A DNA stretch of 64,000 bases from Tyto alba (lineage: Eukaryota; Chordata; Aves; Strigiformes; Tytonidae), in assembly GCF_018691265.1 (NCBI RefSeq), contig NW_024881322.1, positions 4,650,001-4,714,000 on the forward strand, written 5' to 3'. The notes below the pieces were generated by a model that saw only the letters and a list, made by a program, of their open reading frames with translations, did not search any database and was not told the DNA's origin. Below, piece after piece: positions 26,301 through 41,300 of the stretch (within the stretch, counting starts at the first letter, position 1; each line of letters opens with the position of its first letter). The position numbers were made by a program, and so were the translations under genes.

Positions 26301-29300
26301 TTTTCCCTACCCTTCAAGAATGTCTTTTCTTGTTCTTTTTCTGTTGTGAAATACTAGGAGTGTTGTGCGAGAAGGTGTGAAATACTGGAATACTGGGGTA
26401 AGTTGGTGTAGAAATACCCTCTGTTCCTTGGAATAACAGGGAGAAGGCTAGGGCAGGGAAGTTTGTGGGTTTTTGTTAGATGTCAGCTGATTTAGCCAGA
26501 AAGAAGCAATACAGGTACTCTGGCTATTACGCTTAGCCACAGATGCTGGAACTGGGGGGAAGTTGTGAGCAGTTCTCAAAGGGTGCTGGGATGTGAAAAT
26601 AGAGATGAATCCCTTTTTCTTCTGCTGTCGTCTGAAGATTTGATTAACATAATTTTGCATCCTTTTCAATTTGGAAAAACCCAAGAGATTTAGATTGTGG
26701 GTACCTTTGCATAGTTATTGCCAAAAGGCAACTCTACAGCATTTGGAAAAACAATAATTTAAAGGAAAGATTGTCTTGGTTTGTTCTCTCTTACCGTTGC
26801 CTCTCCCAGCATTTTCTGGCCACTAGTAAAGACTATTTTGAGAGATTGTAAGCCACAGACAGGATCATCTGTTAAAAATAGTAGCTGGCACTTGAGTCTG
26901 GGTGACTTGAGGTCAGGGTGATATCCTATGTACCTGTTTTGCATGGTAATTGCTCAGGGATGACTGCTGAAGGCAGCACAAGTCTTGCAACTTTGGAGAA
27001 GTTGTTCAGCCACCCCAATCTTTATTGTGTACAGTGGTCTAAACAGGTGGGAGTTTATTATGCAGTGATAAATGCTCCTGCTGCTGCCAAAACAAATCTG
27101 ATATGGTTGCTGGTTACTGCCTTTTGGGTGTGTTTCGTTATGACTTCTAGTAAAACAATATGAATTTATGAGCTCTTGTTTGTTCTTGCTGGAAAAGAAG
27201 CAAGACTCTGAAGAATCTAATTCCTCTTTAGCTTGTGTGGGAACAGCTCAGTTTCTGTAAGAAAAATCTCTCAATTGCTGCAAACTTACAGTTCTGCTGT
27301 TAGAAAATAAATTTTGCTTCCAGGATGTGAAAGAAATGGCCATCTTTTTTAGCTGTGTCTGCCTCTGATGTTTGCTTATTTTCACTTGGTAAAGGGTGCT
27401 AATGGTTTGTTCTTAAAGGAGGATTTTATTGCTGTGAAGTGGAACTGAAGTTTTGTTTGTTCCTACCTAGACTTTTTCCTTCAAGAAATGAACTTAGCCC
27501 TTCATTTGTCCAGTACACCACCCCCAACTTTTTCCTTTAGGTGAAGCAAGCCTGTTATTCACGTGTGCTGTGGAGTTGTATAATTCTACTAGGAAAAATT
27601 TTGAAGGGTCAGTAGATTAATTATCTTCAACAAGTCCCTTAGGAAAATGACTGGCTCAAAAGTAGCTGGGAGCATGCAGTCAGAAATGTACAAAGTCAGC
27701 CTGGGCCTTTCTTCCAGAGCACGTTGCTGCTATTGAGGATGGGTAGTTCCTGGTGGGTGTGAGGCTTTCTGGGGACTGGGGGAACGTGTCCAGAACAGCT
27801 CATCACCCAGGTGAAACTCCTGCCCCCACTCCTCATCTGTGTCAGTATGCATGCATGCACAAGGTGTGCTTTCAGAACCAACCTGCCAATCCCTTGCCAA
27901 CCCTCTGGAAACTTCTACTTACAAACGTTTGCTCCTTTCGTGGCAATCAGGTGAGAAAACAATCAGGTGTTTCTCCTGGATTTATCTGTTGTATCTGTAT
28001 GTGCTGAATGTCTATTATCTTGGATAACTAGCAAAATCCACTAAGGCAGTGGTGTACATCTCGCAGTGTGTATTTGTGGGAGTTTGTTCCTTGCTTTTAT
28101 ATTTGATTTCAGCAAAAGAGGCTGCTGCCAGGTGCAAGTGAGCATGTAAAGCCTTTGTAAACCTAGAAACCAGCTGTAAACTCTAGACTTGCTGAGTCAC
28201 TGCTTAAGCTCTAAGAATGCAGGTGCATATTGAGGGTAAGGATTACCTTGATATTTTTCTCTTCATAAGATATTTTATCTTAGAGAGAAAAACCTGGACA
28301 TATTCTATGATCCCCTCTTCCAGAAAGCAGCAGCTTTATCATTTTGGCCACAAACAAATGTACAACTAACAAGTAGATGGCAGCGAGTGCCCAAGAGGGC
28401 TGTGTCTGTATGGTATTAGGATGAACAATTTGTCATATTCTGGTTCCACAGACTTGTTAATTAGTGTGAGTAACTCCAAGCAGACCAGCATCCCACATCA
28501 ACCTCATGAAAAACAAGGGAGGGCTAAAAGGCTTGGTGTAGTATCTCCCATACAATCTCTGTGCCCAGATGAGCATTGCCTCCCTACTCCGGTGAGGCAA
28601 GGAGCTAGATCAGTTAAAACCAGCAAGGGGTCCAATGAGTTTCAAATGACTGAGTGCACAGTGGCGATGATCTGCTGAGATGGTATTCTTGCCCTCGTTT
28701 CATAAGATCCTAGTGTACAGCCTAGATGGGAGCCACCAGAGAACAGGGAAGGGCTGGCAGCTGATTGTTCTGTTCAGTCAAATCCAGGATTGGTTTTACC
28801 AGCGTTTAAGGAAATTGTATATTTAGATATTTTCTTTCTCATTTCCTTCCTCAGCCCCTAAAGAAGGGAGGTGGGATTCTGTCCTTGAGACTGACTGTCT
28901 GTATGCTGGTAACAGAAGTAGCTAATAAAGTGAGCTGCTGGTTGTGGCCTGAACTTTCTGTCTCTTGGAATATGGCTTGTGATCCCATCTTAAGGGAATT
29001 ACATGTATTACCTAACTTTAGCACAGAGCTAGATGCCTCTCAGAACATGCTTTGTAGGTCTGCTCTTATTTCCTGGGCCCTTTTATAGGCTATAGGTTTA
29101 CCAGGAAAATAAAACAGAGCCAGGATTCAGGTCAGTTCTATAACAATTAAGCTGTTAGAAGAGTAGGGGTGGATGTGTGGATGGGACCAAAAAGCCCAGC
29201 AGAAGAACAAGACAAACAAAAGCGGAAACTAAGGGACGTCTGTTGTATTCCACCGGAGTTTCATTAGTTACGCAGCAGGGAGGAAATGGTTTGTGCTCCA

Positions 29301-32300
29301 AAAAGCTCTAGCAAGGCTTATTTTCACCTTTTCCTCCCCTTTCCCTTTTTCACCTAAAAAAAAATTTTCAAATCTGCTTTTGAAAAAGCAAATTTTAACT
29401 CATGTACAATTCTATAGCTTTTCAATAAACAGCTTAAAAAATACAAGGGTGTTTCAGACTCTTGAGAGACTGTATTTTCTGTCAGTAATACAAACAATCA
29501 TCACAGATTAATATATAGCTCACAAGGCCTCATAGATCTGCCAATATGAAGTCACTCCTGAAGCTTTGGACTTTAAGTTCCTTATAAGCATCTGTACATG
29601 GCCTGTAGCAAGAAAGGGTTTCTTGCCTTTTTACTACCTTTCAGTTCTTGTTTGGCTTGGAGTTTTTAGGCTGTTGGGAGAGGGGAAATGAAGGTTGTAG
29701 TCCTTAAAAGCAAACAAACACCCCCACCCCCACCCCCCCCAAACTGCACCACTAGTCTGATTATTCAAGTAAATAAATGTGTGGGTCTCAGAATCTAGGA
29801 GGACATTCAGCATCACTGCAAATTTTTTGCAACTATGTTCTTTGTTTTTTGAAAAACTGTAAAAAAAAAATTGTAGTATTTGATAAAAATGCTGGTTGCA
29901 CAGAATCTCTGAAAGTCATTTGATCCCAACCTCCTGCTCAAAGCAGAACTGTCACCATTGCCAGATTGCATCAACCATGGCTTTGCCAAGTCTTGAAAAC
30001 CTCCAGAGATGGAGATTTGTAACCTCTCCAGGTAACATGTCTGTGGGTCACACTACTTTCCTGGTAAGAAAGACTTTTTTAATGTGCAACCTGAACTTCC
30101 AAGCTGCTCTCTGTGGCTCTTGCTCCATGTTACATCACCCAGTGCTGCTGAGAAGCATTTGTTTGACGCTGCCATCTTTGCAGCTTTCCCCTTCAGATTT
30201 TAGCTGGCAGCTAATTGGATTAGTCCTTAGTCGCCTCCTTTCTAGACTAAAGAAGCCCCCATGCCTCAGCACTCCCTGTAGGAGTCATTGTGGGCCTCTG
30301 GACCCTGTCTTGACATCCCTCTTGAACTGGGGGGGCCTATTATTCAGTGTGCAACCTCACCAGCAGTGAGTTGGGAGGAATGATGACTTCCCACGATGGG
30401 CCAGCTGTGGCCCTCTTAAAGTAGCCTAAGGCATGGTTTGCCTTACAAGAGTGCACGTGTTCAGCTTTTTCAGCCTGACACCCATTGTAATGTGCAGGTC
30501 CTTTTTGGCAGGGCTGATCTGCCCATCTGCGCTGATCACGGGATGATTCCACCCCAGCTGCAGGACTCCACACTTTTCCTTGTTGAACTGTATGAGGTTT
30601 CTCTTGGCCCAGCCGAGTTTCACAAGGTCCATCTGGGTTGAGGTTCTGCCATTCGCCTTATCAGCCACCTCCTCTAACTTGGTATCATCCACAGATTTTT
30701 CCGGGGTTGCAGCTGTGCTGGTATCACAGTGGTTGTTAGGATATTGAGCATTATGGCCCTTTGTGTTGACATCTGGGCTGCTGCTCTTGTTACTGGCTGC
30801 CAGCTGCATTGAAACAGGTTGAGGAAAGCTGGAGCCAAAATAGCAGCACTCAGTGGCTGGTTACTGTGAAAGCTGCCCCAAGCACTTAACTGCTTTTACC
30901 TTGTAGGCTTCTGAATTATTGAATCCACTGTAGTGGTGGGCAAGACAGGTAGGCTGTGGTCAGCGAGGGGTGATCTTGTTGTCCCCATCCCTTGCCAGAA
31001 GCTTGGGCAGGATGCTGCGGTGAAGTCACTGCGATCAGAGTGATTCCTGAAGATGGGCAGCGCTATGGCAACCCTGGTGGGCGACTGATGGAAGAAAGCT
31101 CCTGTTTTAAAACATGTTCCCTGTTGTACTTTGCACGGCAAGTTAACCGTGGGATGTTGTTGAAAGAATGAGAGGGGGCCTGAATGAAAACATCTGAAAC
31201 TTGCTCCTTTCTGAAGAGTGTGCCTGGAACACAATTAATCATTATCTATTTGGTGGTAAGCAAGTACATGTTTGCTGATAGCAATTAAACTATTGTTTTA
31301 AAGATCAGTGAGTGGGAGAGACGTTGGTTTCACAGTAACAAACAAGTGCCTTTTAGAGCAACGGCCTTGGGCCAACACGTGGTGTGCCGGTGCCTTGTTC
31401 TCAGCAGCAGCTGTGCGTTCCCTTCATGCTTCAATTTACAGTAATTTTTATAAACAGGGATTGTTCATGCCTTCTATTGTCAGTGACACAGAGATGCTGA
31501 AATGAAATGGGTGTCAAGACCTTGGCAGCACAGGATGAGATAGGTTCACCTGGATAAACGAGAAGCCAATTTTGTAAATAGCTGAAAATACCTGATCTTT
31601 GCTGACTGCTGTTTCTAATGGGAAAAATTGTGGTCTGGTCCTCTGGTGAGGGAGGCTGGCCGAGGGGTGAAATTCTGTAGCAGGCTTGGCCCCACAAAAT
31701 GTACCCTCTGCATCTATTTCTGGCAGCCTGGTTTGGCTGTTAGCTGTAGGCACGTGGGCTCACGGGTCAGAGGCTGAGCGGTATCTACCAGGGTAGGTTA
31801 GATACCCGCTAAACTCAGAAGAATGCAATAGCTGTGTTGCACCATGTTTTGGCGTCAGTGATATTGTGCAGTCCTGTATAACTAGGTAGGCAAAAACAAA
31901 AATTGGAGATTAGATGAAACAAGGAAGAGGAGTGTATGTCTTGGCAGATGCTAATGCAGAAGATTCAAGGGTAGGTAGGGTGGGGAAAATTCTCTATTAG
32001 GTCAGCTGGGCAAGGCCTCTGGCTACAGAGAGGGACTGGAGCAATAGAAGCTATGTGAACTAACAGAGAATTGTATTTCATAATTAAAGACTAAAGGGTT
32101 TTCTACTTTGAAAGTGGACAAGCAGATGTGTCTGTGCTAGCCTGAAAATCTGTCTGTACGCTGCTGCCAATTCCAGAAGAATGACTGCATTTTAAAAAGC
32201 GCCTGGTTTTGTTTTCTTCTATTAGCTTGCCATGGCCTAGCTTTTTTGTTTCCATCACTATCTTTAGCTAACAACATAACCCAGCTGTTGTGCATGGTTC

Positions 32301-35300
32301 CCTTCTGTGCAAGGCCCTGTGTAGACTAAGCAGAGGATTGCCCACAAGGGTGCAGCTTTTATCCCCCCAGAAGGGATTTGTGAGGACTGAGGTCCTTTTA
32401 GCAGTACATTAATAGCATGCAATTATAAATCCTGTCAGTACTCCTTTAATTTCACATCATTCTTTATTTTAAAAGTTGACGTATGTTATATTGTAGTGCT
32501 CCATCTGAGTCTGTGAGTGCTGCTACTGCGCGTCCCCTCTGGGTCTTTGGGAGCTGGCCGGGAAGTTTGGGGCTGTGTGTATTGGAGCCAGGGAGATCAG
32601 TGGTGGGTGAGCTGGTGAGAGGAGATCACCTCTGCAGAGGAGCACGGGGGGGAGAGTGGTGAAATGAAAGCTCTCAGCCATGAGGAGAGGTAGAGAGGAG
32701 GGGGCTGAGTGGGCAGAGCAGGACTCTCGGGCGTGCAGCTTGTTGTAGGGAAGGGATTTACTGTCGTGGGAGACTTGTTTGTAGCAGGATGCTTGTAGAG
32801 TACTGAGTTGCAGAGGAGGGATGAATGCAGCAGCAGAAAAAGTTGGTGCTCTTTGTGGATGGCATGTGACAGACTGCTGTGATGGTGGGATTCTCCTTAG
32901 CTGAGATCTCTGTGGTGGCTTAATTGCACTTCTCAAGGGGTCCCATTTTATATTTTATGCTAATAGGGGAAGGGTCTGCAGCGGTGAAGACATTCAGTTG
33001 AGTTTCCTGGCAGAAAGCACCAATGATGAGGCACAGCAAGCTGCTGGTCACTGCAGCAGTGGGAGCTGGGGCACAGGTTCCCCAGTTCCCAAAGTGTCAA
33101 GGCTTTCTCGTTTTCAATAAGGGGTTTCACTGACCTACATCCTTCGGACTTTTTTGAAAGACATGCTCGCTTTTATATCAGGTAGACTCCATCCTGCGCC
33201 AGTGATATGGGTGACAGGCAGAAAGTTGACATCCCACTTGTCTCAAACCTCCCTTGGGGATTTTTGTCCTCATTCCTAGTACATTTTCCCTCATGCTGCC
33301 CCAGAGCCAAACCTCTCTCAACTCAAACACCAGTTTATGCTTTAAAGCAAAATAACCTAGTTTTCAGCCATTCATTTGAATTTTGAATTCTGGTCTTTTG
33401 ATAGAAACAGCTACGGTCGAAAACAATGAAGTTCATATGCAGTGTCAGGAGGTTGGATGAAGATGTGTGCTCCTGTTGTTCTCTACGGTTTTAAAGGCAC
33501 ACGAAGAACATGGTTACTCTCTCTTCCATCAAACTGAGTGACCTGCAGGCTTGAGGCTGAGAGTGTGAGAGCAATCTGTCCGTGATGGTGCAGAACAACT
33601 CATATGTGCTGGAGGGAGTTTTAAATGAAGGCTAATTATTGAGTAACTGTACTAAGTAAAAAGTGTTTGAGCATCCTTCTTCACAATGGCAAAACCACAA
33701 ACCTGTTGATGTTTCTCTAATGACTGATATATCATTCTTTACCTTAGCATTTGGCTTTTTTCTTTCCCAGGCTTTCAGTAAGTTGCTTAAAAGACTGTAG
33801 ACTAACTTCACATAACTGTCAAAGCTGCGTTGCTACTTGGACTAACTCTTTTGCTTAAACCAAAAAGCATTTTGTGTTCCAAAACGGTGTTTCCAAACTG
33901 CCGTTGCAGAGTGGCATTCAACAAGTACAGCTGGGAGAGAGTATTTAAGTATGGTTTTGGTTCAGTTTTTCATTTGCCACACAGTTACTGGGCGTGGAGC
34001 TGAAGGTGGCCAGAGTTATGGGCCTGCCTGTTAACAGCTTCAGCCCTCAATGTCCTACAGGTCCAGCTGCAAGTAGAAATCTAGTTGAATTGTAAACTTA
34101 GCTTCTGGTTTTCTTATCATGCAGAATGCTTTCCTGCTGTGCAGCCAGTTGTGCTTTAGAGGCTTCCTCAGAAGAGCTACTAGTACTGCAAGGTACCACT
34201 GAAAGTTGTTTTCCATGGGGATTTAGTAACTCTGCGCCTAATGCTCTGCAGATATTTTGCTGGCTTGGATGTGTTGATCCCTGAGCTGGGTATCTGTGCC
34301 AACAGAAACTTTCAAGTGCTGATGCATTTATGGTGAGAAAACTGTACTTCTCCTGTGCTTGCACTGCCCCTGGGATCTGGTTTTACTAGAGTTTCGAAAG
34401 CAGTTACTTGCTGGTGCGGTTCTGCCTGTGCTGGGAATGGGTCAGCGGTCTGTGTTCCTGTGTTTGGAAGTTATTTCTTGCATGGGCAGGCCTGCTCCTG
34501 CAGCAGGGCAGCCGTGGAGCTGAAGCCTTCACTGGGGCTAGACTGTGATGGCCTTATTGCGTGGAAGTTACTGGGACTTAGCTCCTTCTTGTAGGGTGTT
34601 CCATGACAGTCAGTCCTGCCCTTCCTCCCAACATCCCCAGGCACTGCTCTGCAGTACTTGGTGCCCGCTCTTACTGAAGTCTTGCATTTTATCTCACTTT
34701 TTAAAATCCCATCTCAAACTACTTTTATGGAATACTGTTGGCCTTTATTTGCACTTGATGCCTTTACTAGCATAGGTAAAACTTACCGGAAGAAAAGAAA
34801 AAGTTGTGAATTCATGGCGAATTCAGCAGAGGATGTTTTGGGGACTAAGATTCAGGCTTCTTGTTGGTTGAGCCTTATTTAGAGATCCTCAGATGGCTTT
34901 CCTGTACTGTTTGGGTATTATAGCTTGGGTAGGTTTGTGGCTAAATTAAAATATTCTTTAGTGAGGCTTATTCTGAATTTATAGAATGTGTTAATACATC
35001 TGAAACAGGCAGCTGGTGACTGGGGTGGTGAGATGTAATGCGTGGGATTTTTCTCTTAGACTTTCTAAGAGACCGTGTTAACGATGAATTTACACCAGGA
35101 TGATGTGCATCCACTAATATTGGCCCAGAGCTCTGTGCTGCTTTGGGATGTGCAGTCCTGCGTGGAAATTAACACTTCAGTGCCCTGGCTCTTCACAAAG
35201 GCTTTAGGCAGTGGTGTGGTGCAAGCTGCCTGAAAGCGGCGCAGTGCACGGTGAGATGAATTTCTCTTCTGCGGAAAACACCAGCAGCCACTTGAGAAGG

Positions 35301-38300
35301 AAGTGCATCAAGGACCTTGGTTTGGAAGGAAATTCCTGCACTGACTGTGATGACTTTGATTTCCCTCCCCAGTTAGTAGCTGAAGAACCTCTGACACGTA
35401 ACTCCTGTTTTTCCACAGTCACTCGGGGGTGAAGTACCTCACTGTGTGATAGGGGGAAGGAAGTACAAAAAGCTTGCTGCTATTTTGGGACATTGTGAGG
35501 GAAACTTAGTGTGCTTTATTTCCTTTTGAGACTTGTGTTTAAATTAGGAGTCTATCTCCCCTGCCATGGGTCGGGGGTGGGAGGAAGGGTGTTTTCCATT
35601 ACCTTTACAAATGACTGTGGTGTCTCAAGTGTGAAGGTATTTGATGCAGCTGGTGCTGAGGAGGTGTAGCCAGCTGTTTGCTGGAGAAATGTACCATTGT
35701 TCTACTTTTTTTCCCATTTTGTATCAAGGAGTTTTAGCCACTTCCCAAATGGCCACCATTTCTTCACACTGAAACTTCTTTCCTGATAAGACTTCGTTTT
35801 CCTCTATTTAGTATTCTGTATGTCAGAGTCTTTTCCCTTCTTTCAGCCTCAGACTCCTCTGTATATCATGGCATGTAAATTTTTATTCGTTATTTTTTTC
35901 TGTCAGTCATGTCTGGTCAAAGACATTTCCCATAGGTATAAACTGGGTAATTCCAGTTTGTTTTAAAAAAAATCATTGAAGTGTAAACAAAAACTGTCTT
36001 CACGGTGCTAGATGTTCAATTAACTGAATGTGAAGCTTACATTTGAAGAGTGGTATTTCAGTGTAAAACAGCTCAAAAATACTACTTTAAATAGAAATTT
36101 ATGAGCTATATAATGTAGAAAAGTTTAGGTAAAGATTTTACTTTTGAGCTGAAAAAGGTATTTGTGTGTCAACCTCAAAAGGGCTCTAGAGCAATAAAGT
36201 GCTGATCTAGTTAAGAGACAGCAAATGAACACAAAAGCTTCAGAAATTAAAAATTTCTGATGAAGGAAAACAATGTGAAAACTGCATATTTGATAGCCTG
36301 AATGTTAAAATTGTTAGTCATTCTGTGATAACTATAAAACAAGAGGATAGCTTTATCTTGTTACAAAAATCCAAACCAACCAACCAAAACTGAGCCAACA
36401 CCAGCGATTTGTTTATGGATATTCTTTGTCTGTTCATTGCAGAGTCACCTATTTTGAACATTTAGGGCTTGTCACTGGTACTGAAATGCAACAGTGCAAC
36501 ACTGCAGGCTGCTGAACCTCTGCGATGACTTTTGTCACCACGGTACTACTGAAACCTACAGTCTGACTGGCATTATTTCCACTTTATTGGCTGCTCTTCC
36601 TTTTTGGGCTGAATAGGCAAGGCCTTGCTGGTGCGTTAGGGACCCTGGAGGGCTGATGCTCAGCTGTGAAAAGTGGAGGTGGCTCCAGCCTGCAAGATGG
36701 GACGTGAGCGTTTTACTTGAGGACTGTTCAGAGTGGGATTTGGATATCGTGAGGGCCTTGTTAAAACCTTCAGGAGATAGGAAGGTGGTCTGGAAATGCA
36801 GTGTCTCGGAGAATTTTTTTTTTTTTTGGTCCAGAATAAAAGAACTCACAGTTCATTGATTAGATGGCTTCTAAGCTGTTCTTGATTTGCTGGAAAGGTC
36901 GGATGTTGTTTTGGAGGAGTCCTTTGTGCTCACAGCAAGAATCATATAGTTCACCAGAAGATTCTGTTCTCTGTTTCCACGTAGGCACTTGAAAGTGCTT
37001 CCTTCAAACTCATACTTTGTGTTATTCTGCTGAAAAGAAGCAGCAGTTTCCAAATGACATAGCAGGGCCTTTATTTGTGTTTTACGTGCATTGCAAATTC
37101 CCTTGGTTACCTTCGTGTCTGTGTACTGGGGACTTGCTGCACCAGTTGTGTCCCAATGACAGCAAAGTAGAAGAACATCCAAAGAATTAGCAGCCACCTT
37201 CTCAGAAAACTTGTTTATGCTTTATAGCAATGTAATACTTCCAAAACATTTCCTCAGCGTGATTAATGGTGCACCAGATAAAAATCCACCCTGACTAAAC
37301 TCAGGGAGTGCCATTCTCAACGTATTCTTGACATGCTACAAGTTTGTTATTGCGTTTTCTTTTGTTTTGTTTCTCAGTGATTAAACCTGTATCATAAGGT
37401 ATTTATCTGTCAGCCAGGTGCTTATTTGTAGGCCATCAGCTGTGTGGTTTTTAACTATGAACACTGTGAGGCAGTTCTTTGCAAATTACCTGTTTGGGTG
37501 GGAATTGCTGTCGTAGCAGTACTTACTCCAGGGAGGAAATATGTGTTGCTTCCAAGTAAAAGGTTGGGAAACAGTAACGCTGGCATGGTGTTTTTGAAAT
37601 CCCAGGATTAGCGAGGTAGATCTACTAAATGTGACTCTGAGGGTTCCTTTGTCTCTGATCCCAACTTCTCTTTTTTTTTTTTTTTTAGGCACAGCTGGAA
37701 GCTCAGAAGGCGACTCAGGATTTTCAGAGGGCCACTGAAGTGCTGCGTGCTGCAAAAGAGACCATTTCTCTTGCTGAGCAGAGGCTGCTAGAAGATGACA
37801 AACGTCAGTTTGACTCTGCCTGGCAAGAGATGCTCAACCATGCTACTCAAAGGGTAATACAAACTTGCTCCAGCATCTGTCTTTTCCATGTTTTGTGTTT
37901 TCCTATGGTGTATGAGTCTTGGTTTCTAAAAGACAAAACTTTTGTATTGGTCCAGAGACAGGTGGAAGGAAATGACGCGACAAAAAATTCTGAAGCCTAA
38001 GGTTAAATGATTTGGGCCTTGGGTTTGCAAGTGGGACAACTAAAGTTCTCTATCTGGCTGTGCTAGTAGCTAGTGAAGTAGTTCTCAAGAAAAAAAAAAA
38101 CCAGACAACATACGTATAATAGGATAAACATTGTCTTAAGGCATATCTGCATTTGGAGTTATGCCAGAATAATTGCATGGGGATGGCTATTCCTGAAGAC
38201 ACGTGTTGTGGAAATTCTTACTCTGGAAAAACAAGGACACGTTCCAATTTTAGTGTAACTTGTTCTTAATATGGAGTAAGTCAAACAAGGCACTTTGCTT

Positions 38301-41300
38301 TGGAAGTGAGTGCTTGAATGTAGAATTGCTCAAAATTGTGTGTTGCGTTTTAAGCTTGCACACTGCTCTATCCCGAATTAAGTTTCAAATTTAGACAAGG
38401 TCTTACCTCCTTTGTAAAGTCTTTTTAAATCTAAAGAAGAGATGCACCATCTAACAATGAAGGGCAGTATTAATTTTAGCAGCTGTCAAGAATTTTCGTG
38501 TCATTTGCTGTGTGTCTTTCCCTGTCCTTTTTTTTTTTTTTAAAAAAAAGCAGGAAGTTGTTTTTAACATAAAAGAACCAGAAATCAAAGTTAAAAACCT
38601 TTTTTCTGAGTTCCCTTAATATGCCAGTGAAGTTGAACTTGCTATTCCAAATATGCTAGCGTGCCATACAGTGTTTGTATTGTTTTGCAGTCCTCAATGC
38701 AGCAGCTTTGTTCTGTTGCAGAAGCTTCTGGGCTGTAAGGAAACCCTTATTTCAGAGTGAACTGTAAAAACCAGCTGCCTGATGAAGAAACAGGGAACGA
38801 AAAGGGTGTTGGCTGTGTATAGAGGAGAGATGGAAAACGTGGTGTATATTAAAGAGAAGACAAAATCGAGGGTATTGTTTGTGTTATTGTGCTTGTTATC
38901 ATTAGGTATTTGCAGATGTCGTAGCCTCTGCGTGTTTCTGAAGGGAGCCCCACCTTTGCAGGGCATGTGTGCCAGGACACCAGCAGCTGTCCTTTTTCCC
39001 AAGTTGTTATCCCTGCTCAATATGAGTAAAATCCAGAAATACATCCACAGTTTTTGATTCTCAGAATAGAGAGGTGAGAAAACTGGAAGCATCCAAGGAG
39101 TTGCTTAGAGCTCCTGACTGCTAAACTGCTGAGATCTGGTGGAGAGTGACAGCAACCACGCGTCGGCTGCTCGCCTCTAGCTGGCACAATGAGAATTTGT
39201 GTCAGTGTGGGTGAGGAAAGAAATGCTTGGAATTTTGGGAGTTCAAATGAATTTCTCTTTTCCTTGGATATTTCAAGGGGATCCCCATGTCCTCCTACAA
39301 CCCTTAGTCCTTCCCTGGCTGTCTGTGAGAGGAGTGTACCTGAGATGGGCAAACCCAGTGACTTAGAGCAGAAGGTGGCTGCTGATAGCGTGTGGTGGAG
39401 TCGTGCTGGTGGCATTGATGCATGACACCACGGAGTGGTGAATATCTGCTTGTCGGAGGACTAATTCGAGCCGTAATATCTCTGACAGTTACAACTGAAC
39501 AGTGAATAGGAACCTTAGGTTTATTTACTGCAGTTATAAAGTCATCCAGGTACAGGCTGGATTGTATAGAGCAGCTGATGGCTCCTTGAATGGAAAGCAT
39601 GTTACCCAACTCTTCCTGGTGCTTAAAATAGTCCGGGTAAGCTCAGTTCCCAGAAAGCACCGATCTGTACCGTTCCAGGGTGCAGCAGAGTTACATGGAG
39701 ATTTGTCTCGTGATTTTCATTGGCCACACTGGTGGTCTTGTGGCTAGGGCGCGAGCCAAGAAGGGTGAAAATGCTGTTGGAAGTCCTGACTGAACAGACC
39801 CAGTACTAGTTTGCTTGGAGTGCTTGACTGAGTTTTATAACTTCTTTAGAAGCAGAGTGAATACTTGGTGTCAGTGCCTGCACTTAGTGAAGTGCTTAGT
39901 GTTCAGTGGGGTAAACAGAACAGTTGGGGTCTTGAGGAGCAGAAAATATTGTAATTCCCTACCAAGCTATGAATGAAAGTAGGTTGGAGGATGGGATCTA
40001 CCAGAACAAAAGTTCTCCTTGGCCGCCACAGAGTGTTGCTGTTAACTCAGATTGTTAACTATTAATTACGTTAGAAATTATTAATGACAAAAACTGTTTC
40101 TGAGGGTGAAGTCTGAGGGTTAAGAAATAAATTCCTCTGCTTCCACATACAAAAACCACTCTTGGAGGGAGTTCTTTGCACTCTAGTTGTTTGGATGTGC
40201 TAGCTTTTTTGCATGTATTTATAAATGGCAGTTGTACTGGGCAGAGAGTAATCTTGCACTGGGCCTTGTACAGCAATGAATCAAGTGCAGAAAAGCACCT
40301 CTGTGCCAAATGTTAGAAGTGGGCTACTAATTAATTTGTTTCTCTATTGACAGAAATATCAGGCAAGAGTAAAGTGTTTTATTTGCTGTTCTCAGGCAAA
40401 GGTAGCAGGCTCTATTGAATTAATCTTCTGTGTGGAACAAGACCCAAGCCCTGTAGCAGCTTGGTAGCTGACAAACAATGCAGACAGCGTAAAGGAAAAG
40501 GGGAGGCCAGAGAACAAATGAGATGCTTATTTTTTTATGCAGGCATGTATGGAAATACTGCCAGGTTACTTTTGCACTTGACCTGATGGATGTGGGCAAG
40601 GACTGGGGTCCCAGAGTACCGAGCAGGAAATGCTGCTGCAGACCCCCGCTGGGAGGAAATGGAGATAACAGTTGCATGTTGTAATTGCTTTTTGATTTCT
40701 TCATAGACTACTGAAAAGCTGTTAACACTATTTTTAATGTGACGGTCTAATGGGTTACTATAAACAAGGCTTTTGTAGCCACTGATACAGAAAACCATAT
40801 AATTAAACTGATGAGAAATGGGAGAGTTACTGACATTTTGCTTATCCTGGGTGGGCTGGAAGTCTAACATGTGGAAGATGTTTTTATTTGCAGAGCAGAC
40901 AGGACCAGCCAGTACTCCACAGGGAGTATTGGCTGTCACTCAGCAATTTTTTCACCTTGCAGTTTAAGCTATGTTTCCAAAGGAAGCTGGGTGCCCAGAT
41001 AGGAGCTGGATGCCTGCCTGCCTGTGAAGATGCAACTCATCTCTGTAAATGTCTGTGCTCGAGCTCGTGTCTGTGCTCGAGCTGTGTGGTGACCACAGTG
41101 AAGCACAGGAGTGTGATGCGATCCTGCAAGTCAGGCAGCTGCTCTACCCGCTTCTACTGTTACCTTGATCTGTGGTTTTGGGTAAATTCCTGTGTTTGTT
41201 TTTTTTCTAGATGTCCCATTTCTCTGCAGATCTGAGATAAATGTAATGACGCAGGCTGGGATTTAGCTCATTGGTTTCAGGTGTCTAGAACATTACCTCA

